NCBI GenBank assembly: GCA_027065835.1
Contig: JAMONK010000151.1
Coordinates: 1-9,555 of the forward strand
Source: Thermococcus sp.
GTDB taxonomy: Archaea; Methanobacteriota_B; Thermococci; Thermococcales; Thermococcaceae
Reading direction: 5' to 3'
Length of the DNA stretch: 9,555 nt
Positions within the stretch are counted from its first letter, which is position 1; each line of letters begins with the position of its first letter. The translations under genes and the position numbers were made by a program. The notes under the pieces are model-generated. The model was not told the DNA's origin. It did not search any database and saw only the letters and a program-made list of their open reading frames with translations. Shown one piece after another: positions 1 through 6,898 of this stretch.

Positions 1-69
1 CTTTATGTTCTCCTCGGTTATCTCCTTGCCAGCGGCGTGGAGCAGCAGAGCGGCATACACGTACTCCAT
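1..69 (-). CDS. rpl12: Ribosomal stalk protein L12/P1 (5' part only)
   Basis: Only the first 23 codons are in the window; the gene continues beyond position 1. The N-terminus begins MEYVYAALLLHAAGKEI and continues TEENIK, which is characteristic of archaeal P1/L12. This part forms the helical dimerisation domain that also docks onto the C-terminal spine of P0. L12 dimers make the flexible stalk that recruits translation GTPases to the large ribosomal subunit. The ATG is preceded by a strong GGAGGTG site with a 6-nt spacer, which fixes the start. The gene follows P0 after 77 bp, the usual archaeal order. Identity is sure despite truncation, because sequence and context agree. Confidence 0.93.
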   Translation of the reverse strand, partial: MEYVYAALLLHAAGKEITEENIK

Positions 70-146
70 TTTTCGCACCTCCAATCATCTTCATTTTTTC
101 ATTCATTTCACACGGATTTGTTCAGGATACGAGGGAAATGGAAAGT

Positions 147-1166
147 TCAGCCGAAGAGCGCACCCAGTCCTGAGAGTGCTTCCTCTTCGGAGGCTTCCTC
201 TTCTTCCTCCTCTTCCTCAGCCTCCTCAACCTGTTCCTCCTGCTGAGGCTGAGCGGCAACGGCTATTTGTGCCCCTTGGTTTAAAAGCTCTTTGGTCTTC
301 TCGTCGAGCAGCTCCTCAGGCAGCTCCCCTGCTATGAGCAGGACCGCACGCAGGGCCCTGCCAAAGACGTCCTCGATTGTCTCTGGGGTGATGTAGCCAG
401 CCTCCACAGCGACGTTCTTCGCCCCGAGGAACGCCTTCTGGATGATGGCCTCGATGGTCTGGCTCGTCGGGTACGCCGTGTTGACCGACAGGTTGAACGC
501 ATGGTTGTAGGCCTGCTGAAGCATGTTGATGTACTCGTTCTCATCGATGGCAAGGACGTCCGGAGTGTAGACGAGCCCGTCCTCGTAGGCCGCGAGCAGG
601 TTGAGACCGACCTCAAGGGGCTCGATACCGAGGGCGTTGAGTATCCTCGCGAGCTGGTCGGTGATGACCTCGCCGGCCTTAAGGGCGGTGTAGTCTTTCT
701 GTATGTTGACCTTGCCCTTCTCGATCCTCGCCGGAATCCCTAGGGACTGCATCTCACCAACGAGCGGACCTGGGGCCAGTGAAGTTGGACCGGCAGGTAT
801 GATAACATCGTGTGGAACTACTGCACCGGCTTTGGCCGGGGCAGGGGTTTTGCTCTCCTCAAGCAATTTGTAGAGCTTAAACGGGTTCATGCCAGTTGCC
901 AGGATCCCAGCGCCTCCTCCTATGTGCTCGATGAGCTTTTCGAGTTCTGGTTTTCCAAGCTCCTGGGCAGCCCTCTTGAGGGCAAGCTCTATGAGGGTGT
1001 TCCTGGAGACCCTGAGGAGGGCCTTTCCCCTGAGCTTCTCCCTCATTTTGGAGAGCGGGTAGGCCGGAACGCCGGCAACATCCACGAGAGCTATCACTGG
1101 ATACTCCTTGATGACGTTGGCGAGCTCTTCAACTTCCTTCTTCTTCCACTCAGCGACGTGGGCCAT
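147..1166 (-). CDS. rplP0: Large-subunit ribosomal protein uL10 (acidic stalk protein P0)
   Basis: This 339-residue protein is the base of the ribosomal stalk: it binds 23S rRNA next to L11 and carries L12/P1 dimers. Residues 1 to about 105 form the rRNA-binding core ([15 protein letters not shown] start, [11 protein letters not shown] near 54-64). The archaeal/eukaryal insertion domain follows at about 106-185. The C-terminal part (about 215-300) is the helical spine that binds L12 dimers in archaea. The protein ends in an acidic stretch of Glu/Ala (309-329) and the SGLGALFG tail shared by archaeal and eukaryal stalk proteins. An in-frame GTG at 1175 would overlap the L1 stop, but GAGGTGAG lies just upstream of the ATG at 1166, so I chose that ATG. 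L1 ends 5 bp upstream, so the two are probably cotranscribed and translationally coupled. Confidence 0.97.
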   Translation of the reverse strand: MAHVAEWKKKEVEELANVIKEYPVIALVDVAGVPAYPLSKMREKLRGKALLRVSRNTLIELALKRAAQELGKPELEKLIEHIGGGAGILATGMNPFKLYKLLEESKTPAPAKAGAVVPHDVIIPAGPTSLAPGPLVGEMQSLGIPARIEKGKVNIQKDYTALKAGEVITDQLARILNALGIEPLEVGLNLLAAYEDGLVYTPDVLAIDENEYINMLQQAYNHAFNLSVNTAYPTSQTIEAIIQKAFLGAKNVAVEAGYITPETIEDVFGRALRAVLLIAGELPEELLDEKTKELLNQGAQIAVAAQPQQEEQVEEAEEEEEEEEASEEEALSGLGALFG

Positions 1167-1171
1167 CTTCC

Positions 1172-1822
1172 TCACCTCTCCACCTTAACGGCTGGACCCA
1201 TGGTGGTCTTGATGTACACTGACTTCACTTGGTTCTCTCCTCTCTCAAGCTTGCCCAGCACGGCGTTTAGAACCGTCTCAGCGTTCTCGGCAAGCTTCTC
1301 CTCGTCCATGTCCTCAGTGCCAACCGGTGCGTGGACTACCGGGTTGTTCTTGAGCTGGACCCTGATCGTCCTCTTGAGCCTGTTGAGTATCGGTTCAAGG
1401 TTGGTCATTGTCGGTGGAACTACTTGAGGCATCTTGTTCCTTGGACCGAGGTACCTACCCAGGTACTTACCTATCTTTGGCATCAGCGGTGCGGCTGCAA
1501 TGAAGGAATCGTACCTCTTCGCAACCTTTCTGGCTTCCCGTGGGTTCTTGGCGAGCTCTTCAAGCTGTTCTCCACTAATCACATCAAGCCCGAGCTTCTT
1601 AGCCGCCTCGGCAACGGCACCATCAGCGATGACCGCGATTTTGGGCTCCTTCCCACGACCGTGGGGCAGCACAACCTCAAGTTTGAACCTGTTCTCAGGT
1701 TTCTTCAGGTCGATGTCCCTGAGGTTGACTGCCAGTTCGACGGTCTGTGTGAAGTGCCGCGGCTTGGCCCGGGCCTTCGCCTCCTTCACCGCTTCCAAGA
1801 TTTTCTGCCTGTCAAAGGCCAT
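1172..1822 (-). CDS. rpl1: Large-subunit ribosomal protein uL1
   Basis: This 216-residue protein is the L1 of the mobile L1 stalk near the ribosomal E site, of normal archaeal length. It begins [20 protein letters not shown] and shows typical L1 segments: [37 protein letters not shown], and [13 protein letters not shown] (central domain). The C-terminal part has [18 protein letters not shown] and ends [16 protein letters not shown]. The ATG is preceded by GGAGGGG about 6 nt upstream. L1 is a known translational autoregulator of its operon in bacteria and in Methanococcus; whether it acts so here cannot be seen. It lies 80 bp downstream of L11, the second-largest gap within the cluster proper, and that gap carries U-tracts and a promoter-like element. 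The P0 start follows after 5 bp. Confidence 0.97.
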   Translation of the reverse strand: MAFDRQKILEAVKEAKARAKPRHFTQTVELAVNLRDIDLKKPENRFKLEVVLPHGRGKEPKIAVIADGAVAEAAKKLGLDVISGEQLEELAKNPREARKVAKRYDSFIAAAPLMPKIGKYLGRYLGPRNKMPQVVPPTMTNLEPILNRLKRTIRVQLKNNPVVHAPVGTEDMDEEKLAENAETVLNAVLGKLERGENQVKSVYIKTTMGPAVKVER

Positions 1823-1858
1823 TTACAGCCCCTCCTTTTCTTTTTCGATTTAAGCCTT

Positions 1859-1900
1859 AAAAAGTCAAAAATGCTAAAAAGGGAGATTTTTAAACTTTTC
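1859..1900 (-). promoter_or_regulatory. Intergenic element between L11 and L1: promoter-like box plus three U-tracts
   Basis: On the minus strand, just past the L11 stop, is a BRE/TATA-like stretch (GAAAAGTTTAAAAAT, 1900-1886). It is followed by three T5 runs at 1880-1876, 1871-1867 and 1863-1859. U-tracts without a hairpin are the usual intrinsic terminators of Thermococcales. A TATA box centred near 1889 would start transcription near 1863, giving a leader of about 40 nt before the L1 ATG. The segment could therefore end part of the ftsZ-L11 transcripts and start a separate L1-P0-L12 mRNA. This is inferred from base patterns only. Confidence 0.4.
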
Positions 1901-1902
1901 CC

Positions 1903-2394
1903 TCACTCTCCGGCGCCCGCGAAAACTTCGTCATAGACGCCTTCGTCGATTTCGCGCTGAACCTCACGTGGATCCTTGCCTTCGACGGTTACGCCCATGC
2001 TGAGGGCCGTGCCTACGACTTCCTTTGCTGCAGCCTTGAGATCGGCAGCGAGCATCTGCTCGACCTTGGCCTTGGCGATCCTGATGACACCTTCCATGCT
2101 CAGGTCCCCAACCGGGCTGTGTCCAGCCTCACTTGAGCCCTTTGTGGCGCCGATTTCCTTCTTGATGAGCTGGCTGACCGGGGGAACACCGACCTCTATC
2201 TCAAAGGTTTTCTTCTTGGGGTCGGTGACTATGATCTTGACGGGAACCTGCATCCCCTCGAAGTCCTTGGTGGCTTTGTTTATTTCGTCAACGACCTGTT
2301 TAACGTTAAGCCCAAGCGGGCCGATTGCCGGTCCGAGTGGCGGGCCTGGAGATGCCTTTCCTCCCTCAACGAGGACTTCAACGACCTGTGGCAT
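1903..2394 (-). CDS. rpl11: Large-subunit ribosomal protein uL11
   Basis: This 163-residue protein is uL11, which binds the GTPase-associated region of 23S rRNA beside P0 at the stalk base. The N-terminal domain carries the hallmark proline/glycine run [18 protein letters not shown] at residues 13-30. The C-terminal rRNA-binding domain follows ([20 protein letters not shown] at 71-90, then [12 protein letters not shown], and [14 protein letters not shown] near 129-142). An in-frame GTG at 2403 would add MRT, but GAGGTGAG sits 6 nt before the ATG at 2394 and archaeal homologues begin MPQVVEV, so I used 2394. It follows Spt5 by 29 bp. The conserved Spt5-L11 pairing supports the assignment. Confidence 0.97.
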   Translation of the reverse strand: MPQVVEVLVEGGKASPGPPLGPAIGPLGLNVKQVVDEINKATKDFEGMQVPVKIIVTDPKKKTFEIEVGVPPVSQLIKKEIGATKGSSEAGHSPVGDLSMEGVIRIAKAKVEQMLAADLKAAAKEVVGTALSMGVTVEGKDPREVQREIDEGVYDEVFAGAGE

Positions 2395-2423
2395 TGTTCT
2401 CACCTCTCTTTATCTGGTTTCTT

Positions 2424-2882
2424 TCACTCCTTCTGGCGTTTGCTTATAAGCCTAACGTATTCTCCCCTCACTGTAACGGGGATTGGAACTATTGAGCCTA
2501 TGAGCTCCACCACGATTTCGTCCTTGCCTTCGTCCACACGGACGACTTTTGCCTTTTCTCCCTTGAACGGGCCCGAAATGAGTTCGATTATATCGCCCGG
2601 CTCGAAGCCACTGACCGCGGGCTTCTCCTCAAGGAAGTGTTCGATCTCTTCGAACCCAACCTCCCCGGGTAACGTACCCTTTGCGTGGCGTATCCCTTTG
2701 ATGGCTTCGTCAACGGCACTCTTGTTGGGTGCTTCTACGAATATGTATCCCTTGACTTTCGATGGTGCAAGCACGGCGTATATCGGCAGGTTGTACGTTT
2801 TGACTTTACTGTATATCAGTTTTGCCGTGGTCTCTTCCTGACCCACGGTGACCCTTACTGTGAATATTCTGCTCTCGCTCAT
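2424..2882 (-). CDS. spt5: Transcription elongation factor Spt5 (NusG homologue)
   Basis: This 152-residue protein is the archaeal Spt5, which binds the RNA polymerase clamp, raises processivity and can link polymerase to the leading ribosome. Residues 1 to about 85 form the NGN domain ([48 protein letters not shown]). A single KOW domain follows from about 94 ([22 protein letters not shown], then [15 protein letters not shown]). The length fits archaeal Spt5, which has one KOW unlike the eukaryotic protein. A GTG at 2894 lies in frame, but GGTGAGG immediately before the ATG at 2882 supports the shorter form beginning MSESRIF. SecE ends 19 bp upstream. Its partner Spt4 is not in this window. 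Confidence 0.96.
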   Translation of the reverse strand: MSESRIFTVRVTVGQEETTAKLIYSKVKTYNLPIYAVLAPSKVKGYIFVEAPNKSAVDEAIKGIRHAKGTLPGEVGFEEIEHFLEEKPAVSGFEPGDIIELISGPFKGEKAKVVRVDEGKDEIVVELIGSIVPIPVTVRGEYVRLISKRQKE

Positions 2883-2901
2883 GTTCCTCACCACAGACAG
2901 T

Positions 2902-3087
2902 TCAGGAGCCGGTTGTTAGGTAGCCGATCATACGGATTATGAGCCCGATGGTTCCAATTAAAATCATTCCGATGCCGGTTATCTTGACCGCCATCTTGAA
3001 TTCCTTCCACCCGGGCTTCTTGGTGACCATCAAAACCCTCCGCGACTCCGTGAAGAAGCTTTTAAGTTTTTCCGTGTTTGTTACCAC
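2902..3087 (-). CDS. secE: Preprotein translocase subunit SecE (Sec61 gamma)
   Basis: This 61-residue single-span membrane protein is the gamma subunit that clamps SecY in the protein-conducting channel. The N-terminal amphipathic helix ([17 protein letters not shown]) is followed by KKPGWKEF, the conserved hinge of the family at residues 23-30, and one transmembrane segment at about 33-57. The frame is open upstream to a TTG at 3129 that overlaps the ftsZ stop. I chose the GTG at 3087 because GAGGTGA lies about 6 nt before it and the resulting length matches archaeal SecE. The gap to ftsZ is then 38 bp and includes a short AT-rich stretch (TTTCATAAATTTA) of unclear meaning. The start is less sure than the identity. 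Confidence 0.92.
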   Translation of the reverse strand: MVTNTEKLKSFFTESRRVLMVTKKPGWKEFKMAVKITGIGMILIGTIGLIIRMIGYLTTGS

Positions 3088-3125
3088 GCTCGTCACCTCG
3101 CGTAAATTTATGAAAATGAAAGCCG

Positions 3126-4250
3126 TCAAAGCTCCTCAAGGTCCAGCTTAATAACTTTTCTCTCACTCTCCTCACCGAAGTATTCGGGGGTTTCCTCTTC
3201 GGTAACCGCGTAGGGGGAACTGACTCCCGTGACCACTATGAGGATTCTTATGGTCTTGCCGAGCTCTTCGTCTATCTGTATCCCCCAGATTACCTGGGCC
3301 TCCGGATCGAGTTTGCTCGTGACAACTTCAATGATCTGCTGGGCTTCCTCAAGCTTTACGTCGCTGCCGCTGATTGCTATCAGCGCCCCCTTGGCACCGC
3401 TTATGTCAACGTCGAGGAGCGGGCTGTTGAGTGCCTGCTGGGCTGCCTCCAGAGCGCGCTTCTCGCTGTCGCTCTCGCCGATACCTATCATTGCGACGCC
3501 GCCGTCCTTCATGACGGCCCTAACGTCGTTGAAGTCAAGGTTGATGAGACCCGGCCTGGTGATGAGCTCGGTTATGCCCTTGACCGCCTGGACGAGTATC
3601 TCGTCCGCGACCTTGAAGGCCATGTGAATCGGCAGGTTCGGGGCGACCTCCATGAGTTTGTCGTTCGGGATGACGATGACGGTGTCGCTGTTCTTCCTGA
3701 GCCTCTCCAGGCCGTACTCGGCGTTCTTTATTCTCCTAATGCCTTCAACCGTGAACGGAAGGGTGACGACTGAAACTGTCAGAGCCCCCATTTTCTTGGC
3801 CATCTCGGCAACGACCGGAGCGGCACCGGTTCCGGTTCCGCCACCGAGACCACAGGTTATGAAGACCATGTCCGCCCCCTCAAGGGCTTCTCTTATGTCC
3901 CTCTCATTCTCCTTAGCTGCTTCCTCTCCCATCTTGGGGTTGTTTCCAGCCCCCAGACCCCGCGTAAGCTCCTTACCAATGAGTATCTTCTTGTGAGACC
4001 TCACCTTGAGGAGGTCCTGGGCATCAGTGTTCACGGCGATTATCCTGGCACCCTGAATACCAACCTGCATCATCCTGTTAATTGTGTTACAGCCGGCACC
4101 GCCGACACCAACGACATATATCTTGGCCTGTATCTGTTCGAGGATCTTCTTAAGCTCCTCATCCACATCGGTTTGGGGGGCCTGAGCCTCCGGGACCTTT
4201 TCTAGGTCGGAGGAAGTCCTTTCGATGGCATCTTCAATCAGCTTCAGCAT
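3126..4250 (-). CDS. ftsZ: Cell division GTPase FtsZ (archaeal FtsZ1 type)
   Basis: This 374-residue tubulin-like GTPase assembles the division ring at midcell. After a variable charged leader (1-40), the nucleotide-binding fold starts with [17 protein letters not shown] (44-60). NTDAQDL follows at 74-80, and the tubulin signature [12 protein letters not shown] is at 134-145. The T7 loop NLDFNDV (237-243) supplies the catalytic Asp239 and Asp242, so the enzyme looks active. The C-terminal domain ends at about 350 and is followed by an acidic tail ending VIKLDLEEL. The frame opens further upstream (4286), but GGAGGGTGG just before the ATG at 4250 and the typical [13 protein letters not shown] start favour 4250. 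Thermococcales carry more than one FtsZ; position next to secE-spt5 fits FtsZ1. It is probably the first gene of the cluster. Confidence 0.97.
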   Translation of the reverse strand: MLKLIEDAIERTSSDLEKVPEAQAPQTDVDEELKKILEQIQAKIYVVGVGGAGCNTINRMMQVGIQGARIIAVNTDAQDLLKVRSHKKILIGKELTRGLGAGNNPKMGEEAAKENERDIREALEGADMVFITCGLGGGTGTGAAPVVAEMAKKMGALTVSVVTLPFTVEGIRRIKNAEYGLERLRKNSDTVIVIPNDKLMEVAPNLPIHMAFKVADEILVQAVKGITELITRPGLINLDFNDVRAVMKDGGVAMIGIGESDSEKRALEAAQQALNSPLLDVDISGAKGALIAISGSDVKLEEAQQIIEVVTSKLDPEAQVIWGIQIDEELGKTIRILIVVTGVSSPYAVTEEETPEYFGEESERKVIKLDLEEL

Positions 4251-4301
4251 TTTTCCACCCTCCGGGCAATTTAACATCTGTTTCACTTTGTACTCAAGTG
4301 G

Positions 4302-4317
4302 TATATAAATTTAGCTA
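4302..4317 (-). promoter_or_regulatory. TATA-box promoter of the ftsZ-secE-spt5-ribosomal protein cluster
   Basis: On the minus strand the sequence AGCTAAATTTATATACC forms a good archaeal core promoter: an A-rich BRE-like part followed by TTTATATA. With the usual spacing of about 25 nt, transcription would start near 4278, giving a leader of about 28 nt that contains the ftsZ ribosome-binding site. It is the best TATA box in the 119-bp gap between dtdA and ftsZ. An additional palindromic attttaaaat (4331-4340) lies upstream and may be part of the dtdA 3' end. Confidence 0.7.
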
Positions 4318-4369
4318 AACCGAGTGCTGATTTTAAAATGCCGCTTAACACCTTTAAAGATTTCGATTA

Positions 4370-5188
4370 TCAGTCTTTAATGAACTCCAAGCCCAGCTCA
4401 TCCGCTACCGACTTGGCCGTCTCTCTGGTCTCCCTCTTGGTGCCCTTCCAATCAACGTAAACGGCTTCAACTTCGCCCTCCGTCCTTTCCAGGGCCTGTA
4501 TCATGAGATCCCTGCTGAGCGGGTGGGTGTACTTCGGCGCTATGTGGCCGAACGCCAAATCCCCTTCAAGGGCCCTCTTGGTCTCCTTGGGGGCGTAGTG
4601 TCCGCCACCTATTCCAAGGGCCGTTTTGAATTTTTTCTTCCCGTATTCCTTGAGGGTATGGACGATGGTTTCCGCGATTATCTCGCCCGCCCTCTCGTTA
4701 GTCCATTCTTCCCTGCTTGATCCGATCTCTATGAAAAAACTTGGAACGCTTAAAACACTGGGGCCGTGGTGCGTGGCCTCGTAGCACACAGTCCACCCGA
4801 GGTCGTTCAGCTCGTACATCTTTAAAAGGGCAAGCTTCATTGCGTTTGGCTGAGCTACCGCAAGATCTTCGTCCCTCCCCCCGTACATCGCCTTGCCCCA
4901 GTTGCCCGTGACGTGGGTGGTTAGGGCGGGAAGTTTCTGCCTGCTTGAATGGCGCGAGGCAAATGCTATTATCTCCGGCTTTGTTCCAAGTGCCTTTGCT
5001 ATGGCATCATCAAGCCCGTCGTAGTATATCATCTCGTCGTTGGTGGTCAGTATTAGGGTATCACCACTCTTGAAGACGGGGTTGCCGTCGAACCGGATTT
5101 CGACCTCCCTGAAACTGAAGTACTCCACGAGCTTGTCCAGGATGTTCATCGAGGCTGGGTCAACCTTTGTTGTCATTATTACCTTCAT
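4370..5188 (-). CDS. dtdA: D-aminoacyl-tRNA deacylase DtdA (DTD2/GEK1 family)
   Basis: This 272-residue metal-dependent hydrolase frees tRNA from D-amino acids mischarged onto it, guarding translation against D-residues. It is the archaeal/plant type, unrelated to bacterial Dtd. Family motifs are all present: FASRHSS (76-82), THVTGNWG (91-98), [10 protein letters not shown] (135-144), [12 protein letters not shown] (192-203) and FGHIAPKY (213-220). The histidine-rich motifs are those expected to bind zinc and substrate. Two ATGs are possible: 5200 and 5188. The second has GGGGAT a few bases upstream and gives the family start MKVIMTTK, so I chose it. A TTTTAATAGG box near 5217-5224 would give a very short leader. 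The gene is upstream of ftsZ in the same direction but the gap carries a separate promoter. Confidence 0.95.
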   Translation of the reverse strand: MKVIMTTKVDPASMNILDKLVEYFSFREVEIRFDGNPVFKSGDTLILTTNDEMIYYDGLDDAIAKALGTKPEIIAFASRHSSRQKLPALTTHVTGNWGKAMYGGRDEDLAVAQPNAMKLALLKMYELNDLGWTVCYEATHHGPSVLSVPSFFIEIGSSREEWTNERAGEIIAETIVHTLKEYGKKKFKTALGIGGGHYAPKETKRALEGDLAFGHIAPKYTHPLSRDLMIQALERTEGEVEAVYVDWKGTKRETRETAKSVADELGLEFIKD

Positions 5189-5216
5189 CTTGATCCCCAT
5201 GTTACATAAACCCGCC

Positions 5217-5233
5217 TATTAAAAGAATTTTCC
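5217..5233 (-). promoter_or_regulatory. Possible dtdA promoter
   Basis: On the minus strand GAAAATTCTTTTAATAGG resembles a BRE plus weak TATA element. Its centre is about 32 bp before the ATG at 5188, so the mRNA would have only a few leader bases and would exclude the alternative ATG at 5200. The match is weak and other AT-rich stretches lie further upstream in this 222-bp divergent region, so treat it as tentative. Confidence 0.35.
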
Positions 5234-5321
5234 AGGTTCGAAATATGTACGTTTATCAAGTATGTTCCGATTAAGCTCCGGTAAAATGGGCTCTTTCAAA
5301 GAAAGTTTTACGAAAAAGTAA

Positions 5322-5337
5322 CGCAAACTATATATAC
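5322..5337 (+). promoter_or_regulatory. TATA-box promoter of the TRAP transporter operon
   Basis: The segment CGCAAACTATATATACC is a strong archaeal TATA element with a purine-rich BRE-like part before it. Transcription is expected about 25 bp downstream of its centre, near 5357-5360, leaving a leader of about 50 nt before the ATG at 5411. A small inverted repeat (CTTTC-aaa-GAAAG, 5293-5305) lies about 25 bp upstream of the box and could be an activator site, though its arms are short. Confidence 0.7.
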
Positions 5338-5359
5338 CTAAGATGTGCAGCAATATCCT

Positions 5360-5381
5360 AATATGGCAATTTGGCCATATT
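5360..5381 (+). promoter_or_regulatory. Perfect inverted repeat at the predicted transcription start (candidate operator)
   Basis: The arms AATATGGC (5360-5367) and GCCATATT (5374-5381) are exact reverse complements separated by 6 bp. The element starts roughly at the predicted +1 of the TRAP operon and ends 30 bp before the start codon, leaving the ribosome-binding site free. A dimeric helix-turn-helix repressor bound here would block polymerase. It does not match the Thermococcales TGM (TATCAC-N5-GTGATA) or SurR (GTTNNNAAC) consensus sequences. The RNA hairpin would be possible but its 8-bp stem is AU-rich. Confidence 0.5.
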
Positions 5382-5410
5382 TGAACATTCATGTTTGGAG
5401 GTGTCTTTGG

Positions 5411-6445
5411 ATGAAGAAGTTTGCTACCGCGGCCCTCGTGGTCGTTATGTTGGTCGCCGTTATTGCGGCGGGCTGTATAAGTGGCGGGGGAGGGACCACC
5501 ACCCAAACCGGAAGCTCCAGCGGGAGTTCCAGTTCCACGTACAGTGGGACCATAACGCTGTACACAGGTGGAACGAGCGGTGTTTACTATCCATTGGGCT
5601 CAAAGTACGCCGAGCTCCTGGATAAGAACGGTGTTAGTGCCAAGGCCGTCACCAGCGGTGCCAGCGTCTCAAACGCCCAGGCCATCGGGAATGGAAACGC
5701 CCAGGCCGCCATCATGCAGAACGATGTTGCGTACTACGCTTATAACGGCCTCTACATGTTCAACGGGAAGCCAATAAAGAAGCTTCGCGGTGTTGCTGCC
5801 CTCTATCCCGAGACCGTTCAGTTCGTGGTCAGGGCGGACAGCGATATTAAGAGTCTCTCCGACCTTAAGGGCAAGAAGGTCGCGATAGGCGCCCCCGGAA
5901 GCGGTACCGCCGTTGCCGCCGAACAGATACTTAAAGCGGCAGGTGTGTGGAACAGCATTCAGAAGGTCAACCAGAAGTTTAGCGAGGCCGCTCAGGCTCT
6001 TAAGCTCGGCCAGATCGATGCGGCGGTCATAGTGTCCGGCGCGCCAACTCCGGCGATCACTCAGATAGCGGTTACCACCCCTGTGAGGGTTCTCCAGATC
6101 CCGGACAGCATACTCAGCAAGCTCAAGAGTGAGGGGTACATCTTCTACGTCAGGCAGGACCTCAAGGCCGGTACATACAAGGGAATGGACACTGACACCG
6201 CAACCGTGGCCGTTAAAGCCATTCTCGTTGCCAGCTCAGACCTGCCGGAGGAAGTCGTTTACAAGATGACCAAGATCCTCTTTGACAACGTTGACCAGCT
6301 CAGGGCTGTTCATCAGAAAGCGCGTTACATAAGTCTTAACACGGCCCTTGACGGTATGAGCATCCCGCTTCACCCAGGCGCGGCAAAGTACTACACCGAA
6401 AAGGGACTTACAATACCCGATAAGATCAAGCCGCCCAGCGGGTGA
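5411..6445 (+). CDS. TRAP transporter solute receptor, TAXI family (lipoprotein)
   Basis: This 344-residue protein is the extracellular substrate-binding component of a TAXI-type TRAP transporter, the TRAP class found in archaea. Residues 1-21 are a signal peptide (MKKFATAALVVVMLVAVIAAG) ending in a lipobox with Cys22, so the protein should be lipid-anchored outside the membrane. A Gly/Ser/Thr-rich linker follows to about 45. The binding domain starts ITLYTGGTSGVYYPLG (48-63) and has AQAAIMQNDVAYYAY (97-111), LKGKKVAIGAPGSGTAV (152-168) and HPGAAKYYTEKG near the C-terminus (321-332), all family landmarks. The ATG at 5411 has GGAGGTG 7 nt upstream; upstream in-frame ATGs (5345, 5363) lack such a site and would spoil the signal peptide. 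Known TAXI receptors bind glutamate or dicarboxylates, but the ligand here cannot be told. Confidence 0.95.
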   Translation: MKKFATAALVVVMLVAVIAAGCISGGGGTTTQTGSSSGSSSSTYSGTITLYTGGTSGVYYPLGSKYAELLDKNGVSAKAVTSGASVSNAQAIGNGNAQAAIMQNDVAYYAYNGLYMFNGKPIKKLRGVAALYPETVQFVVRADSDIKSLSDLKGKKVAIGAPGSGTAVAAEQILKAAGVWNSIQKVNQKFSEAAQALKLGQIDAAVIVSGAPTPAITQIAVTTPVRVLQIPDSILSKLKSEGYIFYVRQDLKAGTYKGMDTDTATVAVKAILVASSDLPEEVVYKMTKILFDNVDQLRAVHQKARYISLNTALDGMSIPLHPGAAKYYTEKGLTIPDKIKPPSG

Positions 6446-6897
6446 GGTTTTTGAGGCGTCTCTTTTTCCTTTTCGCGGTTTTGATTATTGGGGTTGCGCT
6501 GATTCCCCTTAGCTCCCTGTCTATTTATGACGATGATTCCCATTACAACGCTCTGCTTGGGGACGTTCGTGTTACCGTTGAGTACAATCACAGCGTTGAG
6601 CACAGTGAGGTGATAGAGATTCTGGAGGCCAACTCAAGCGGCATCTACGTCAGGAAAATGCTCTGGTCGGATTTTGGGGCGGGTCTTCCGGAAGACATCC
6701 AGGGAATGGAGAACGGCTACTACTACAAGGATGTTGACCAGTACCTTGGTAAGGGCTTTGACTACTGGTTCATCCCCTTTAATCGGGCGAGGATTATCGT
6801 TGGCAATCGGACTGTTTTGGCCCCCAAGCATGCAGAACTGGTCAAATTCAGGGTTAAAAAATGTCCGCTCATCTTGATAGCACTGAGGAGGTGTTGA
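6442..6897 (+). CDS. DUF1850 protein, small accessory component of the TAXI-TRAP operon
   Basis: This 151-residue protein has an N-terminal membrane segment (about 6-25) and a predicted external domain. The piece VTVEYNHSVEHSEVIEIL (44-61), with its HSVE core, fits the DUF1850 family, which is often encoded between TAXI receptors and fused permeases. Its function is not known; a role in assembly or in helping the receptor dock is a guess. The GTG at 6442 overlaps the receptor stop (GTGA), but nothing like a ribosome-binding site precedes it. The TTG at 6451 has GGTGAGG just upstream and is an equally good start (142 residues, MRRLFFLFAV); both keep the membrane segment. The gene ends 1 nt before the permease ATG, with which it must be coupled. 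Two cysteines (141, 151) lie at the very C-terminus. Confidence 0.8.
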   Translation: MRFLRRLFFLFAVLIIGVALIPLSSLSIYDDDSHYNALLGDVRVTVEYNHSVEHSEVIEILEANSSGIYVRKMLWSDFGAGLPEDIQGMENGYYYKDVDQYLGKGFDYWFIPFNRARIIVGNRTVLAPKHAELVKFRVKKCPLILIALRRC

Positions 6898-6898
6898 T

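Noticed and set aside
169..240. Low-complexity run rich in CTT/CCT (plus strand), resembling a microsatellite
   Set aside because: It encodes the acidic Glu/Ala tail of P0, a normal feature of archaeal stalk proteins.
810..1936. Long plus-strand open frames opposite P0 and L1 (up to about 205 codons)
   Set aside because: They are antisense to well-identified ribosomal protein genes, lack ribosome-binding sites and have low-complexity, unnatural sequences; GC-rich coding DNA often leaves such frames open.
5384..5395. Second inverted repeat AACAT-tc-ATGTT just before the ribosome-binding site
   Set aside because: Arms of 5 bp in AT-rich DNA are expected by chance; nothing else supports a function.
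5345..5410. N-terminal extension of the TAXI receptor from ATG 5345 or 5363, or a leader peptide
   Set aside because: No ribosome-binding site precedes these ATGs, 5345 is probably upstream of the transcription start, and the extension would bury the signal peptide.
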